DNA of 64,000 nt from contig NC_134963.1 in NCBI RefSeq assembly GCF_965638725.1, positions 8,129,501-8,193,500 of the forward strand, given 5' to 3'. The stretch is from Aptenodytes patagonicus. Its lineage: Eukaryota > Chordata > Aves > Sphenisciformes > Spheniscidae. The notes below the pieces were generated by a model that saw only the letters and a list, made by a program, of their open reading frames with translations, had not been told where the DNA came from and did no database searches. Made by a program: the position numbers and the translations under genes. How positions within the stretch are numbered: the first letter of the stretch is position 1; each line of letters opens with the position of its first letter. Positions 34,361 through 44,430 of the stretch are shown piece after piece.

Positions 34361-36292
34361 CTACGGGATGCAGAGGGGAGGGCGAAACGTTAACACCCTG
34401 ACGGAGCAAGACTCCCGAGCCCTGCCCCAAGCGAAACCCCGTGGTGCGCCCACCCTGAGCCCTGCGTGCGGCTCTGGCACAGCGGGTCAAGCATCGAACC
34501 ACCAATGGTTAGCTCGGGCACTCGCTTATTCACCCGGCTGAATTTCCTTAAGAAAAGCAAAATGCAGCTCCGGTTTCCTCGTCCTGACGCCGAGCAAGGG
34601 TCTGCGTTTGTTTTGCAACGGCGCACTGCAAAAATAGATGGAAACCAGCTGAATCGAATTGCTCAAGCCTGGGGGACGCTGCGTGCACGGCGAGGGGACC
34701 GGGGACGCTGCCAACAACCGGCTTCAGACAACGGTCATTTGGCTGATTAGAAAATTCCTGAAAAATTGAGGTTTCCAGTGGAAACTTTGACACAGGCGAC
34801 GCCGCAGAGGGGCCAGCCCCCAGCGCGAGCAGCATTTCCCAACCTTCCCAGCACAGACCGTTACAAACGATTCCCAGCTTGAGCGCGACTAAAAATAGGT
34901 TGGCGGCAGGATATCACCCCGGTGCCGCCGCGGCGGCCGAGCAGTGCTGGGATGGGGCGCAGGACCCCCCAGAGCCTTTGCAAAGGGGCAGCCCTGGAGT
35001 TGGGGTGCAGTGAACGGGGGTCTGGGGGGCCCTAGCTGCCCAAGCATCCCCAGTGAAGGGTGAAGGCGGCTGCCAGCTCCGTCCCCTCGCCGTTCCATGC
35101 TCCTCCATGCGGGATGGGGTTGGGTCTGCCCCACGCCAGCAGCCACAGCCCACGGCGTGTTGTAGGACATGGGACGAGCGTTTCCCATCCCCGCACACAG
35201 CCCGAAGCGATGAGCCAGGGCGAGCCCCCAGCCAGGCTCCGCACCCCCACGGGGTTTGGTGCGACCGTCCCCAGCACGTCGCAACGTGTCCCTGGGGGAT
35301 GGCAGCATGTTTCGGCTGCACCGCGCCATGTAACGCCATCGAGCCATTCCCAGAGCTCTCCCCTCTGCACGGCCCCACGGGAAGGTCTCACGAACCAGCT
35401 CCCCGGGTCCATTGGCGGGGACTCCCCAGGACAATTCCCCCGTCCTTGAGCCCCCCAAATCCCAACCCACCTCCCATTTCCCCCCCAAACAAACCCAACC
35501 CAGCAGCGCTGCGAAATGGGAGGGACTCCAGCAAGCGGGACTTGGCTTGCAAGCTCCTTCCCAGCTGCAAAATCTGGTTTGCATTAAACCAGAGCAAACA
35601 AACGGCGGCAGAGGCAGGAGGCGCCCCTGGACCCCAAGACCCCCAACCCTTCCAGCTCACCGCAGGCGTCACCACTGCCATGGGCTCTGGGCTCGCTGTA
35701 GTAATGGTGGCACCGCCAGGATGAGGGTTTTTGGGGGGCCGGGATGAGCCCCTTCATACTCCCCCTCTGCTGCCTTCACTGCAGAGAGGGGCCCCACAGC
35801 TGCAGCAGGGAGAGGGGTCCCGGGGAAGGTGAAGGCATTAATTTGCTGTTAGCAAGCGCAGCTGATGAGCAGCTGATCAAAGCCCAAATCAGTGCCAAGA
35901 GCAGGGCCTGTCGCCGTGGCCATTGCTGGCCCTCTATCCCCATCCCCATCCCCATCCCCATCCCGTCCCATCCCATCCCATCCCATCCTCGCCCACCCCC
36001 AGATCCACAGTGCGTCCCCGGCTCTGGCTTGGCCAGACGCAGGCAAACCCCACTCCGCTTCCCTCCGCTCCCCAAACGCTTGGGAAATTCACGATTTTGA
36101 TGTTGTCCAGGCGCAGCATCCTCCAAACCATGCCCGGGCACACGGCTGTGGCCGGCTCCATCCCACGTCCCGCCGCGGGGACCATGCCCAGCCCTCGCCG
36201 CGGCACCCCTGGCTGTGGGGCAGCCTGAGCCCCACTAAGGAGCCACCCCAAAATTGGAGGGCCGGGCTGGTGTTGCCAGCAGGATCCTCACC
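34361..36292 (-). other. TMEM119: TMEM119 5' intron and probable 5' UTR exon
   Basis: The coding exon is preceded by a clear acceptor, so a 5' noncoding exon must lie upstream. The best candidate ends at 36292 with CAGGCGAG/GTGAGG on the minus strand and extends toward about 36470 through a GGA-rich tract. The intron of about 1.9 kb is GC-rich, lacks coding signal and contains a CCCCAT repeat near 35.95 kb. The exon choice is inferred from splice sites only. Confidence 0.45.
35935..35992. repeat. (CCCCAT)n / (CCCAT)n simple repeat
   Basis: About ten tandem CCCCAT then CCCAT units form a strand-asymmetric, G-rich (minus strand) repeat in the TMEM119 intron. Confidence 0.85.
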
Positions 36293-36397
36293 TCGCCTGC
36301 AGCCGCCGCGTCAGCGGGAGGGAGCCGGGAGGACAGGGTCTGTCCCGCACACCTCGCCTCCTCGCGCCCCTTTCTGCTGCCTGCTGGGATGGAGCCT

Positions 36398-36448
36398 CCT
36401 CCTTCTCCTTCTCCTCCTCCTCCTCCTCCTCCTTCTCCTCCTCCTGCG
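36398..36448. repeat. Polypyrimidine CCT/CTT tract
   Basis: An uninterrupted pyrimidine run of CCT and CTT units on the plus strand is a GGA-rich purine run in the TMEM119 transcript, within or beside its putative first exon. Confidence 0.8.
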
Positions 36449-38270
36449 CTGCAGCCCGGGACCAGCTTGTTCTCATTAGGGCTGGTTTGGGGAGGGAGTG
36501 TGGGAGGCCGGCAAGGGGCAGGCAGCCCCCGGCCCCTTCCCAGCCGAAATCCGGCTGGGGGCTGGGGGGGCTTCCCGGCCTCTTGCCCCACCAGCAAAGG
36601 GGGGAGCCCCGGTGCCCCCTGTCATCCCGGCAGCACCGCTGGAAGGGGATGCTTTTTGGGGTGCAAATGGGGAAGGGGGTCACAAGGGAGGTTTGTTGCA
36701 AGGATGTTTTTGCCCATGAGGATGGAGGTAAAACTCTATCCTGTGGCCACATGGCTGAGCCGCCATGGCAGGATGGGGGTGCTGGCACCCCCAAAATGCC
36801 TTCCAGCGACGCCGTGCTGGGAGTGGGCACAGCTCCTACCCAGTTGCCCTTCACTATGTGCCTGGGCCCCAGCCCCCCAGCCCAGGGCTGGATCCTGCCC
36901 CCTCACCCAGCCCTGCGAGCCCAATCCCTGCCATCCCACCAAGGCACAGGCACAAGCCGGTGGGGGACGGCCACCGAGGCCACGCAGCGACCAGGGGCTG
37001 AGCGGGACAGGGAGGGCGTCAGGCTCGGTGCCCTGGCATTATTGGAGGCTGGCAGTGTGGCATGGGGCAGACAGGGCTTGGGACCTACTCCTTCATTTCA
37101 GGAGACGGTTTTTGAAACACCACAGCCTGGAAATGTTCCAGCACAGACACCTCTGTCTCGGGGTGCAGGCAGGGGCACAGAAAACCACCCCTGCGATTCC
37201 CCAGGCCAATGCAGCAGCAGTGGCCACACAGCTCCCCAGGGCACAGTCTCTGGGTCGGGGGTCCGGGGACATGGCTCGGGCGCCCTCCCGCCAGCGCTCT
37301 GCCCACCCCCCTGCCACGGTCCCCTCCGCCTCAGCTGAAGTTGCTCAAGAGGCTGCAGCCGCCGGCGGGTGACCTCATCCTCTTGCTATTCGCCTCCGCG
37401 CGCCTCCCTGGGGACCCAGCCAGATCCCCCAAAAAAAGCCATCGCTGGTGCCTGGGGACTGCGACCACCATGGGGCTGGGGGTGGGGGTGCCCGTTCCCA
37501 CCACCGCTGGCACTGGGAAGCCGGAGGGGAACCGGCGCCGTTTGGGTTTCTCCCGGCGTCGCCGAATGTAATCGTGGCTCCCAGAAATAACGGGTCCATC
37601 CGTCTGTCTGCAGCCGGCGGCTCCGCGCAGCTGCTAGAGCGGCTTTTCCCAGCCTTAAGTGATCAGCACTGAAATCTTAGAGGGGAAGGGGGACAGGCGA
37701 GGGGAGGCCGAGGGGTGCGAGGGCGGCCGTGCTGCTGAGCTGAGCTGGCCTGGAGGAGGGCAGCGGCATCTGGACTCGCTCCTGCAGCCCAGATGGGGAT
37801 GGGGCTGCAATTCCCCTCCCCCTGTGCCCAGCGAAGCTGGCGTTGGGCTGAGCCTCCTTGTCCAGGGTCCCCATCCCACCCTGGCCAGGGTCCCCACCCT
37901 TCCCCAGTCGTGGTCCCCACCGCCCCCATCCGGGATCCCCGTCCCTGCCCTGGGCTCTTCCCGGGGCGGCGGTGGCACGGGGACAGGCAGCCCCCCCGGT
38001 GCCAGCACACACCAGCCATTACGATGCCGTTTTTGCCTGCGGCTGGGGAGGGCTCAGCCCCTCGGCGCTGGGCAGGGCTGTGCCGCCTGGGCCCCGCTTT
38101 GTAATTTGGGGCAGCTGGAACGTGGGGACCCACAGGGCTCGGCTCCGCGGCACAGCCAGCCCAAAGTAACCTGCAATTTGAGACATTTCGGCCCTGCTCT
38201 GCTTGTAATTTGCTCTGTGGGGCTGCGCTTTGCTGTGCCAGCGAAATACCCGGGGGGGACTGATCCTGCG

Positions 38271-38390
38271 GAGCTGCACCACGGTGTGCAGAGCATCATG
38301 CACAGCACAGCACCGTGCCACACACGGCACCGTGCAAAGCACCATGCACAGCCCCATGCCACACACAGCCCTGTGCACCGCATGCTGCCC
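38271..38390. repeat. CACAGCAC/CCGTGCCACA tandem repeat
   Basis: Several imperfect units of about 20-35 bp built on GCACAGCACCGTGCCACACA lie in tandem in intergenic DNA. Overlapping frames here are repeat artefacts. Confidence 0.7.
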
Positions 38391-39020
38391 TCCCACTGCA
38401 GGGCACAGAGGCTTGCCGGGGTGGCATGCCCCAAGGATCCTGCTGTGACACCGCTCTGGCTTCCTGCAGATTCCTCTGCCGTGAGCTGGGAGATGGCAGC
38501 CCGACAGGACCTGCTGACTATGCCAAATAGGGTGATTCCCGGCTCCTGGCAGCCGGCTCACGCTCCGGCAGTGGAGGAAAGTTTATCCTCACTGGGCTTC
38601 TGCTCCAGAGCGGCAGGCGCAGGGCAGGCACGGGGCTGGGCGAGAGCGGGAGCAGTCCCTCTGACCTGCACCCGTCCACCTTCTCGGGACCGGCCAGCCT
38701 CATCCCCACCTGGACTGGGGGCAGAGGCTGGACGATCCGCTGTGGGGTGAAGCTGGATGATGGAAGCATCCCTTCGCCTCCAAGAGAAAGTGGGGCTGGG
38801 GGTGACAGTGGGCCCTGCGGCCTCCCGTCCCCAGCCTGGCCCCGACAGCTCGGAGGCACATAAACCTTCGTGCCCATTACAGCTGAGCCCTGAACTCCTG
38901 AGGCTGCTTTTTGGCATGGCAGGGCGCGGGCATCCACATGCGTGGGGACACAGTGGGGTCAGAGCAGGGTGGGATCCCATCCAGGGACCGGCCACTGCTG
39001 CCGGCTGCGGATCCCCTGGC

Positions 39021-39130
39021 CCACGCTGACTCACCCGTAAACATTTACATTTGCAGGAGGGAGCGGGGCCGGCGAGGCTGCTCGGCCCCAGATGGAAAAT
39101 ATCCGAAGCACAGAGCGAATGTAAACAGGC
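39021..39130. promoter_or_regulatory. Possible enhancer: AP-1 and forkhead motifs
   Basis: Within a GC-rich desert, a short AT-richer segment carries a perfect AP-1 site TGACTCA (39027-39033), a forkhead core GTAAACA ten bases later (39037-39043) and another GTAAACA at 39121-39127. It lies between two genes expressed in myeloid or microglial cells. Function is inferred only from motif clustering. Confidence 0.25.
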
Positions 39131-39339
39131 GGCGGGGCCGGGGCGGCCGGGGCGCAGGTGGGCCGCAGCACTGCCAACCCGCCCTCGGAAGCGCGAGACA
39201 GCCACCCTCAAAAGCGGCTTTCGAGGCAGCTGCGCACCTAGGGCTCAGCTCGGGACAGGGCGGCACAGCGATGCCTCGAGCGCGTGCGAAACACTGCTGC
39301 CCAAGTGCGCGCTGCAAATATCGAGGGCGGCGTAAGCTG

Positions 39340-39645
39340 CCCGGTGGGGTGGGGATGGGGACATGAGGATGGGGATGTTGAACCTGGCGGGGCAGGGGTG
39401 GGGATGGAGAGATGGGGATGTTGAGCCTGGCCACAGCAGGGATGGGGATTGAGGGATGGGGTCACCGATCCCAGCTGGGGCAGGGATGGGGATATGGGGA
39501 TGGGGATGCTGAGCCTGCTGGGGCAGGGATGGGGATGGAGAGATGGGGACACTGAGCCTGGTGGGGCAGGGATGGGAATGGGGATGCTGAGTCCAGCTGG
39601 GGCAGGGATGGGAACGTGGGGACACCAAGCCTGGCAGGGCAGGGA
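39340..39645. repeat. G-rich minisatellite (GCAGGGATGGGGATG)
   Basis: About six imperfect units of 45-60 bp share GGGGCAGGGATGGGGATG and GAGCCTGG. The plus strand is a dense series of GGGG runs and could form quadruplexes. No gene is supported here. Confidence 0.8.
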
Positions 39646-40369
39646 CAGTCCTGGGCCATTTCTGCTCCCTTGGGTGGCTCCCCCAGGGCCGGGCACAGGG
39701 AAGGTTGGGCTGGTGGCTCGAGGGGTGACCGACACCTGCACACTGGGGGTAGGTGGGACCTGGGAGCAAACCTGAGCCTCCTTCAGCCCCCAGGTACAGG
39801 CAAGATGGTGGGTCCCTCTGTGGCCGCTCATGGCTTTGCTCTCCCCATCCCTCCTGGCCCCAGCCACAACCAGGCAGGGACAGCCCAGGCCAACACAGCC
39901 CTACGAGGCCGAGAGCCTGCGACCACCGTTTGCTCACTGGGGACGAGCCCTGGGTGCACCGGCAGCGCACAGGACCACCCCGACGGGCAGTGATGGTCCC
40001 GGAAGCGTCCCCCTCACCTCGCTACAGGCAACCGCAGGGCAGGAACACGTTACGCCACAAGTGCACCCGTCCCCACCCCCGGCATTTCCGCCCCGGCACC
40101 ACCACCCTTTCCGCTCCCATGCCGCGGCACGAGGCCGAGCCCCACACGGGGAGGAGGTCCTGGGGGCTGCGGTCCCCAACCCCCCGGGGTCTGGCCTCCT
40201 GCTTGGTGAGGGGTGGCCACGGGTTTCGTTTCTGCTCCCCCCCAGGGGGGCTGAGGCCGCTGCTGGGGGAGGAGGATGGAGAAGCGAAATTTCAGCAGGG
40301 GGATGTGGGCAGGCGGTGGAGGGGGGGAAGGGGGCCGGGGGGCTGGCGGGCGCTGTCCCCACCAGGAAG

Positions 40370-40600
40370 AGACCACCATGTCCAGGTAACACTTTAATGG
40401 GGGTCGGCCTCGAGGGCTGAGCTCGCCCTGGGGGAAAGCAGCTCCCTATCACGCCAGTCCAAGTTAAAACACAAACCCAAGGGAATGGGGGTCCCCCGCC
40501 TATGGCTCCACGCGTGCCAGCACCGGGGACCGGGCGTCATGCCCATGACGCAGCCGCCGGCCCCCCGATGCTCTCGGATGCAGGGCCCTGTCCCCGCAGC
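40370..40600 (-). other. SELPLG: SELPLG 3' UTR and poly(A) signal
   Basis: A short noncoding tail follows the SELPLG stop. The variant poly(A) signal ATTAAA reads on the minus strand at 40398-40393, giving a UTR of about 0.2 kb. Confidence 0.55.
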
Positions 40601-41929
40601 TCAGGAGTGCTCTGGCAGGAAGCTGCTGAGAGTCAGGTTGTCACCGTCGGCCTCGGAGCCGCTGTCGAGCAGCAGCTTCGGCCGCCGGGCCGGGCCGGGC
40701 TTGGGGCCGTTGGTAACTGCCTCGCTGTCGGGCAGCAGGGAGGAGATGCAGACCATCTCGGTGCGGCTGAGCCGGCGGTGTGCCGTCCGCGCCCGCCGCC
40801 AGAGCAGGGCGCCCAGCACTCCCGTGCACACTATGAAGGTGGCGGCCACCAGCGCCAGCAGCAGGATGGCCAGCAGGCACTTGCCCATCACCCTGCTGGG
40901 GTCCCAGGGGACCGGCACTGCGGTCCCCCTGGGCTTCGTGTCCCAAAGGGCTGAAGTCGGCACAGGGGGAGCTCCGGCTTTCTTGGTTTTCTTGTAACCT
41001 GTGGTGGTGGGGCCAAGGGCTGGGGGGGTCACTGAGTGCGGCCCCACTGAGGAACTGCTGTCTGTGCTGCTGGCCACTGTCCCCTCCTCGCTGGGTGACA
41101 TGAGCCGGCTGGGGATGGTGGTGACACTGTTTTGGGGTGCTGCCTGTCTGCTGGGCTCTGCCGGTGGCACAGAGCCCAGCAGCAGGTCAGGATCAGGGGA
41201 ATCGGTCTCGTCCTGTGGATCGGCTGTGGTCGGCACTGCGAGTGCCCGGTGCAGGCCGGTGTTGGTGCTGGGCGCTGCTGGCAACTCAGAGCTCAGCAGC
41301 AGGTCGGGTTCGGGGGAATCGGTCTCATCCAGGGGATCGGCTGTGGTCGGCACTGCAAGTGCCCGGTGCAGGCTGGTGTTGGTGCTGGATGCTGGTGGTG
41401 GTGCAGAGCTCGGCAGCAGGTCGGGTTCGGGGGAATCGGTCTCATCCAGGGGATCAGCTGTGGTCGGCACTGCAAGTGCCCGGTGCAGGCTGGTGTTGGT
41501 GCTGGGTGCTGCTGGTGGTGCAGAGCTCGGCAGCAGGTCGGGCTCAGGGGAATCGGTCTCGTCCAGGGGATCGGCTGTGGTCGACACTGCAAGTGCCCGG
41601 TGCAGGCTGGTGTTGGTGCTGGGCGCTGGTGGTGGTTCAGAGCCCAGCAGCAGATCGGGCTCAGGGGAATCAGTGTCGTTCCTGCTGGGCATTGCAGTGG
41701 CAGCATGGCTGTGCCCCGGCATGGCAGTGGTGATGCCGGGCTGCTGCCTGCCGTCGGCCCTCTTCCTGCGGGAGAGCGGCAGGGGCTCAGCCTGTGCCTG
41801 CCCGGCTGCCCCCCAGACCCACTGCACGCCGCGGTGCTGCCCCGGCTCCGGAGGCGGCACGGCCCCGCATGCCTGCAGGGTGCTCAGCACCAGCACCAGC
41901 ATCACCAGCACGGCCCAGCACGGCGCCAT
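40601..41929 (-). CDS. SELPLG: SELPLG, P-selectin glycoprotein ligand-1 (PSGL-1)
   Basis: PSGL-1 is the leukocyte mucin that binds selectins during rolling. A single coding exon of 1329 nt, 442 aa, as in mammals. The ATG at 41929 lies just after an AAACAG acceptor (41936-41935). Residues 1-22 are a signal peptide; a furin site RRKR ends at 57, marking a propeptide as in human PSGL-1. The ectodomain has four 39-residue mucin repeats at 84-239 plus a partial one, the first three each with an NTS glycosylation site. The membrane helix (about 352-377, KCLLAILLLALVAATF) and tail (TEMVCISSLLPD, then GDNLTLSSFLP) match mammals almost exactly and secure the identity. Cys351 corresponds to the mammalian dimerising cysteine. 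Oddly, the mature N-terminus has no tyrosine to sulfate; the only tyrosine is at 312. Confidence 0.95.
   Translation of the reverse strand: MAPCWAVLVMLVLVLSTLQACGAVPPPEPGQHRGVQWVWGAAGQAQAEPLPLSRRKRADGRQQPGITTAMPGHSHAATAMPSRNDTDSPEPDLLLGSEPPPAPSTNTSLHRALAVSTTADPLDETDSPEPDLLPSSAPPAAPSTNTSLHRALAVPTTADPLDETDSPEPDLLPSSAPPPASSTNTSLHRALAVPTTADPLDETDSPEPDLLLSSELPAAPSTNTGLHRALAVPTTADPQDETDSPDPDLLLGSVPPAEPSRQAAPQNSVTTIPSRLMSPSEEGTVASSTDSSSSVGPHSVTPPALGPTTTGYKKTKKAGAPPVPTSALWDTKPRGTAVPVPWDPSRVMGKCLLAILLLALVAATFIVCTGVLGALLWRRARTAHRRLSRTEMVCISSLLPDSEAVTNGPKPGPARRPKLLLDSGSEADGDNLTLSSFLPEHS
41162..41680 (-). repeat. SELPLG: 117-bp coding tandem repeat of SELPLG
   Basis: Four full in-frame units of 117 bp (39 residues) occupy 41680-41213, and a diverged partial fifth extends to about 41162. 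Units begin DETDSPEPDLL and contain STNTSLHRALAVPTTADP. They differ at only a few positions, so recent expansion or homogenisation is likely. Mammalian PSGL-1 has unrelated decamer repeats at the same place. Confidence 0.92.
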
Positions 41930-42199
41930 GGGACCTGTTTGGGGAACAGAGGGGGCAGATGAAATCAGGGCCCTGCTCCCTGCGAGAGGATGCTGAGCTC
42001 CATCGTTCAGGCTGGAAAAGGCCCCAAGGAGGGATTGCACATAAGCGGAGCATCCTCCTCCCCTCCCGGAGAGGGGCCCTGTGTTTTGGGGGCCTGGAGG
42101 ATCTGATAAGCGACCTCCTCCAGCCATGGCTGGCAGAGCCGAGCTGCCTCCACCTGCGGGAGCTTGGCCCTGCCAGCTCCGCTTGCAAAGAAAGTTTTG

Positions 42200-42212
42200 A
42201 AAAGGAAGTTGA
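42200..42212 (+). promoter_or_regulatory. SELPLG: PU.1/ETS-like site
   Basis: AAAAGGAAGTTGA resembles the PU.1 purine box (A-rich flank then GGAAGT). It lies in the presumed SELPLG first intron, fitting myeloid expression, but one short motif is weak evidence. Confidence 0.25.
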
Positions 42213-42772
42213 GTGTCTGGAAATGGGAAACGAGCCGTGATGGAGACGGCTGCTGCAGGACAGGCAGTTGCAGGATGACTCCCTGTGCAGAAATGAAACC
42301 GCAGGGATGTCGCACACATTTCAATTGACTCCCCTGGGGTGCCCATCTTCCCCCTCCACCAGCCAGGCTGGCATGGGGCTCCCGGGCCGAGGCGACTATG
42401 TGCCTGTGCATCTGCGCTGGAGCAGCAGGAGAGGCAAACCAGCCCCAAACCCACCCCAAATCCCCGCCTCGTTACACCAATGGCCCCCCAGCAGCCTCAG
42501 TGGGTGGAGGCCAGTGATGCCCCTGTGTCCCCACACCCAACAGCATCCAAACACCAGTCAATGCTCCCCCAGCGCCAAGCATCCCTGGGAGGCTCCCACG
42601 CCCCCAAAGCGCCCACCCGCCTCCTAAAAACCCCAGGGACCAGCACTGCACAGACCGTGGCACCCCCTGGGGACCTGTGCACGCCCCAAGGGGGACCCCA
42701 AGCAACCCCTTTGCACTCACACCATCCCCGGGACAGAGCCCCAATCTGGCACCCCCCCCCACCAGGGCTCAC

Positions 42773-42860
42773 CTCTGCCAGGGGACGCCGGGGGACCCCA
42801 AGCTGCAGCACCAGCAGGCATGACCAGCAAGGGCCCAGCTGTGCCGGCACGGCGGCGCGA
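42773..42860 (-). other. SELPLG: Possible SELPLG 5' UTR exon
   Basis: The coding exon starts at an acceptor, so a noncoding first exon is expected. A good donor, GGCAGAG/GTGAGC, reads on the minus strand with its last exon base at 42773, leaving an intron of about 0.84 kb. The 5' limit is unknown. Inferred from splice signal and position only. Confidence 0.35.
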
Positions 42861-44430
42861 GAGCAGCCCTGGGGCCGGGCAACCACCGAAACCCAAGGGG
42901 TGTCAGGGGCTGCTCTCCGCCTGCGCCTCCCGCCCAGGCGGGGAAGGAAAGGCGGGCACAGAAGAGCGGCTGTGGTTTCGGAGAGCCTGGTGGGGGAAGG
43001 ACGTCACACCGGGAGCGGGGCCACCGAGGGCCAGGGGCTGCATGCACCCACCAGCGAGGGCAGCCGGGACGTGGGGTGCACGCCAAAAAGGGGACTCCTG
43101 CCCCTCCTCGGCATGCTGGGCGCCCTTGTGGGAGCCCCCCCGCCAGCTTGGCCCCACTGGCGGCTCCGCCGAGCTGCGTGCTGGGACTTGCACCACTCCA
43201 AAAGCAGAAGTGACAGCAAACCTGGTGCCAGGGCTGCCAGCCCCCCCCGGGGCACAGTGTGGGCATGAACGGGATGGGGGGAGCAGGTCATGGTGCCCTG
43301 AGAGGGGACATGGACGTACCCCAACACTGGGAAACAGCCTTCGCACGCAAGGAGGAGGAAGAGGAGGAGGGGGGCGAGGGCCTGGCTCAATGCATTTGCA
43401 GAGCCCTCGTGCCAGGGCCCTTCTCTCGGCACCAACGTCCCCAGGGCAGCAGCCTGCGGCCGAGGAGCTCTCGGGGGGCTGTGGGGGCCATCGGGCATTG
43501 TCCCGGCTGCGTGGTGCTGCATCAGCTGGGAAATACCCTGCCCTAACCGCAAGCACGGGCATGGCAGCAGGCAGGAGGTGCAGCTGCAGGAAGGGTGCTG
43601 CAAGAGCACATCCGCAGCAAACACCCTGCGGCTGCTGCCCAGGGCCGTAAACAGTCCCACCGCCTCCACGCCCCCCCCCCCGCCGGCAGGACCCTGAACC
43701 CCCGGTGCCGTGGGTCAGATTCACCCCATCCCTTCTCGAAATCTCCTGGCCATGGGCCAGGCCCCAGCTCACTCGTGGGAAAACACACACAGAAAATCGG
43801 GTTCAGGTCTGCAGGAGCGGCTGCGGCAGAGGGACGAGCGTCCCCTGGGACGGGTGCAGGGCGTGCACAGGTGGCCAGGGAGCATCACCTCTTCGAGAGT
43901 ATCCCTGTCCCGTCCCCAGGCACGGCCGGGTCTTTGGGGTTGTGTCGGGGTCGGGGGGTACCAGAGGCAGCTGGAGGCGGTTGTGAAATGCAGGGTGAAA
44001 CGCTGCGGCCCTGGGGAGGCTGCGCTGGGGGAAGGCTCTCAAACCTGGATGGGGACTGAGCGATGCCATTTCTAGCCTGGGCTTTCTTTGCCGTTGCAGG
44101 ATTTCCTGCAGCCTTGAAGCAGGTTTCAGCTGGGGGAGAGCAGAACAAGCCCCCCCAGCTGCAGGGCAGCCCCCAGCCGGTGCCGCTCCTTCCAGAGACC
44201 ATTGTCACCCCGGTCTCCGCTACCCTGAGACCTCCCAGCAAGACACGCATCCAGCCAAGCTCTCGGGTTCACTTGCAGGGAAATCACCAGCGAGTCCACA
44301 TGCAACCCTGGGGATGGGCCCCAGCTCTCCCGGGACGGAGCAGACGAGAACGGAGGAGTCCCAGAGGACAGACCCCGCTCAGCCACAACCCCGCACACTC
44401 GGGTTTCTATCGCTGTGGTTAAGGGTAGTG
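42861..44430. other. SELPLG-CORO1C intergenic GC-rich DNA
   Basis: No recognisable gene. Long frames on both strands reflect high GC content. Short GGA-rich and C-rich tracts occur at about 43350-43370 and 43670-43685. The SELPLG promoter should lie near its left end. Base composition drops sharply to AT-rich at about 44.43 kb, where the CORO1C 3' UTR seems to end. Confidence 0.5.

Larger units (their letters stand above)
36480..40370. other. TMEM119-SELPLG intergenic GC-rich DNA
   Basis: Nearly 3.9 kb without a recognisable gene. Very long overlapping frames on both strands are a by-product of high GC and few stop codons; none resembles a known protein. It contains tandem repeats at about 38.27-38.39 and 39.34-39.65 kb and a less GC-rich island at 39.02-39.13 kb with AP-1 and forkhead motifs. 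Confidence 0.6.

Noticed and set aside
36254-40420. Many 100-370-residue frames on both strands between TMEM119 and SELPLG
   Set aside because: Mutually overlapping, Pro/Gly/Arg/Ala-rich, with no splice logic or family resemblance; explained by GC content and minisatellites.
41001-41996. 331-residue plus-strand frame opposite SELPLG
   Set aside because: Antisense shadow of the SELPLG repeat array; the minus-strand frame has the conserved membrane and tail segments.
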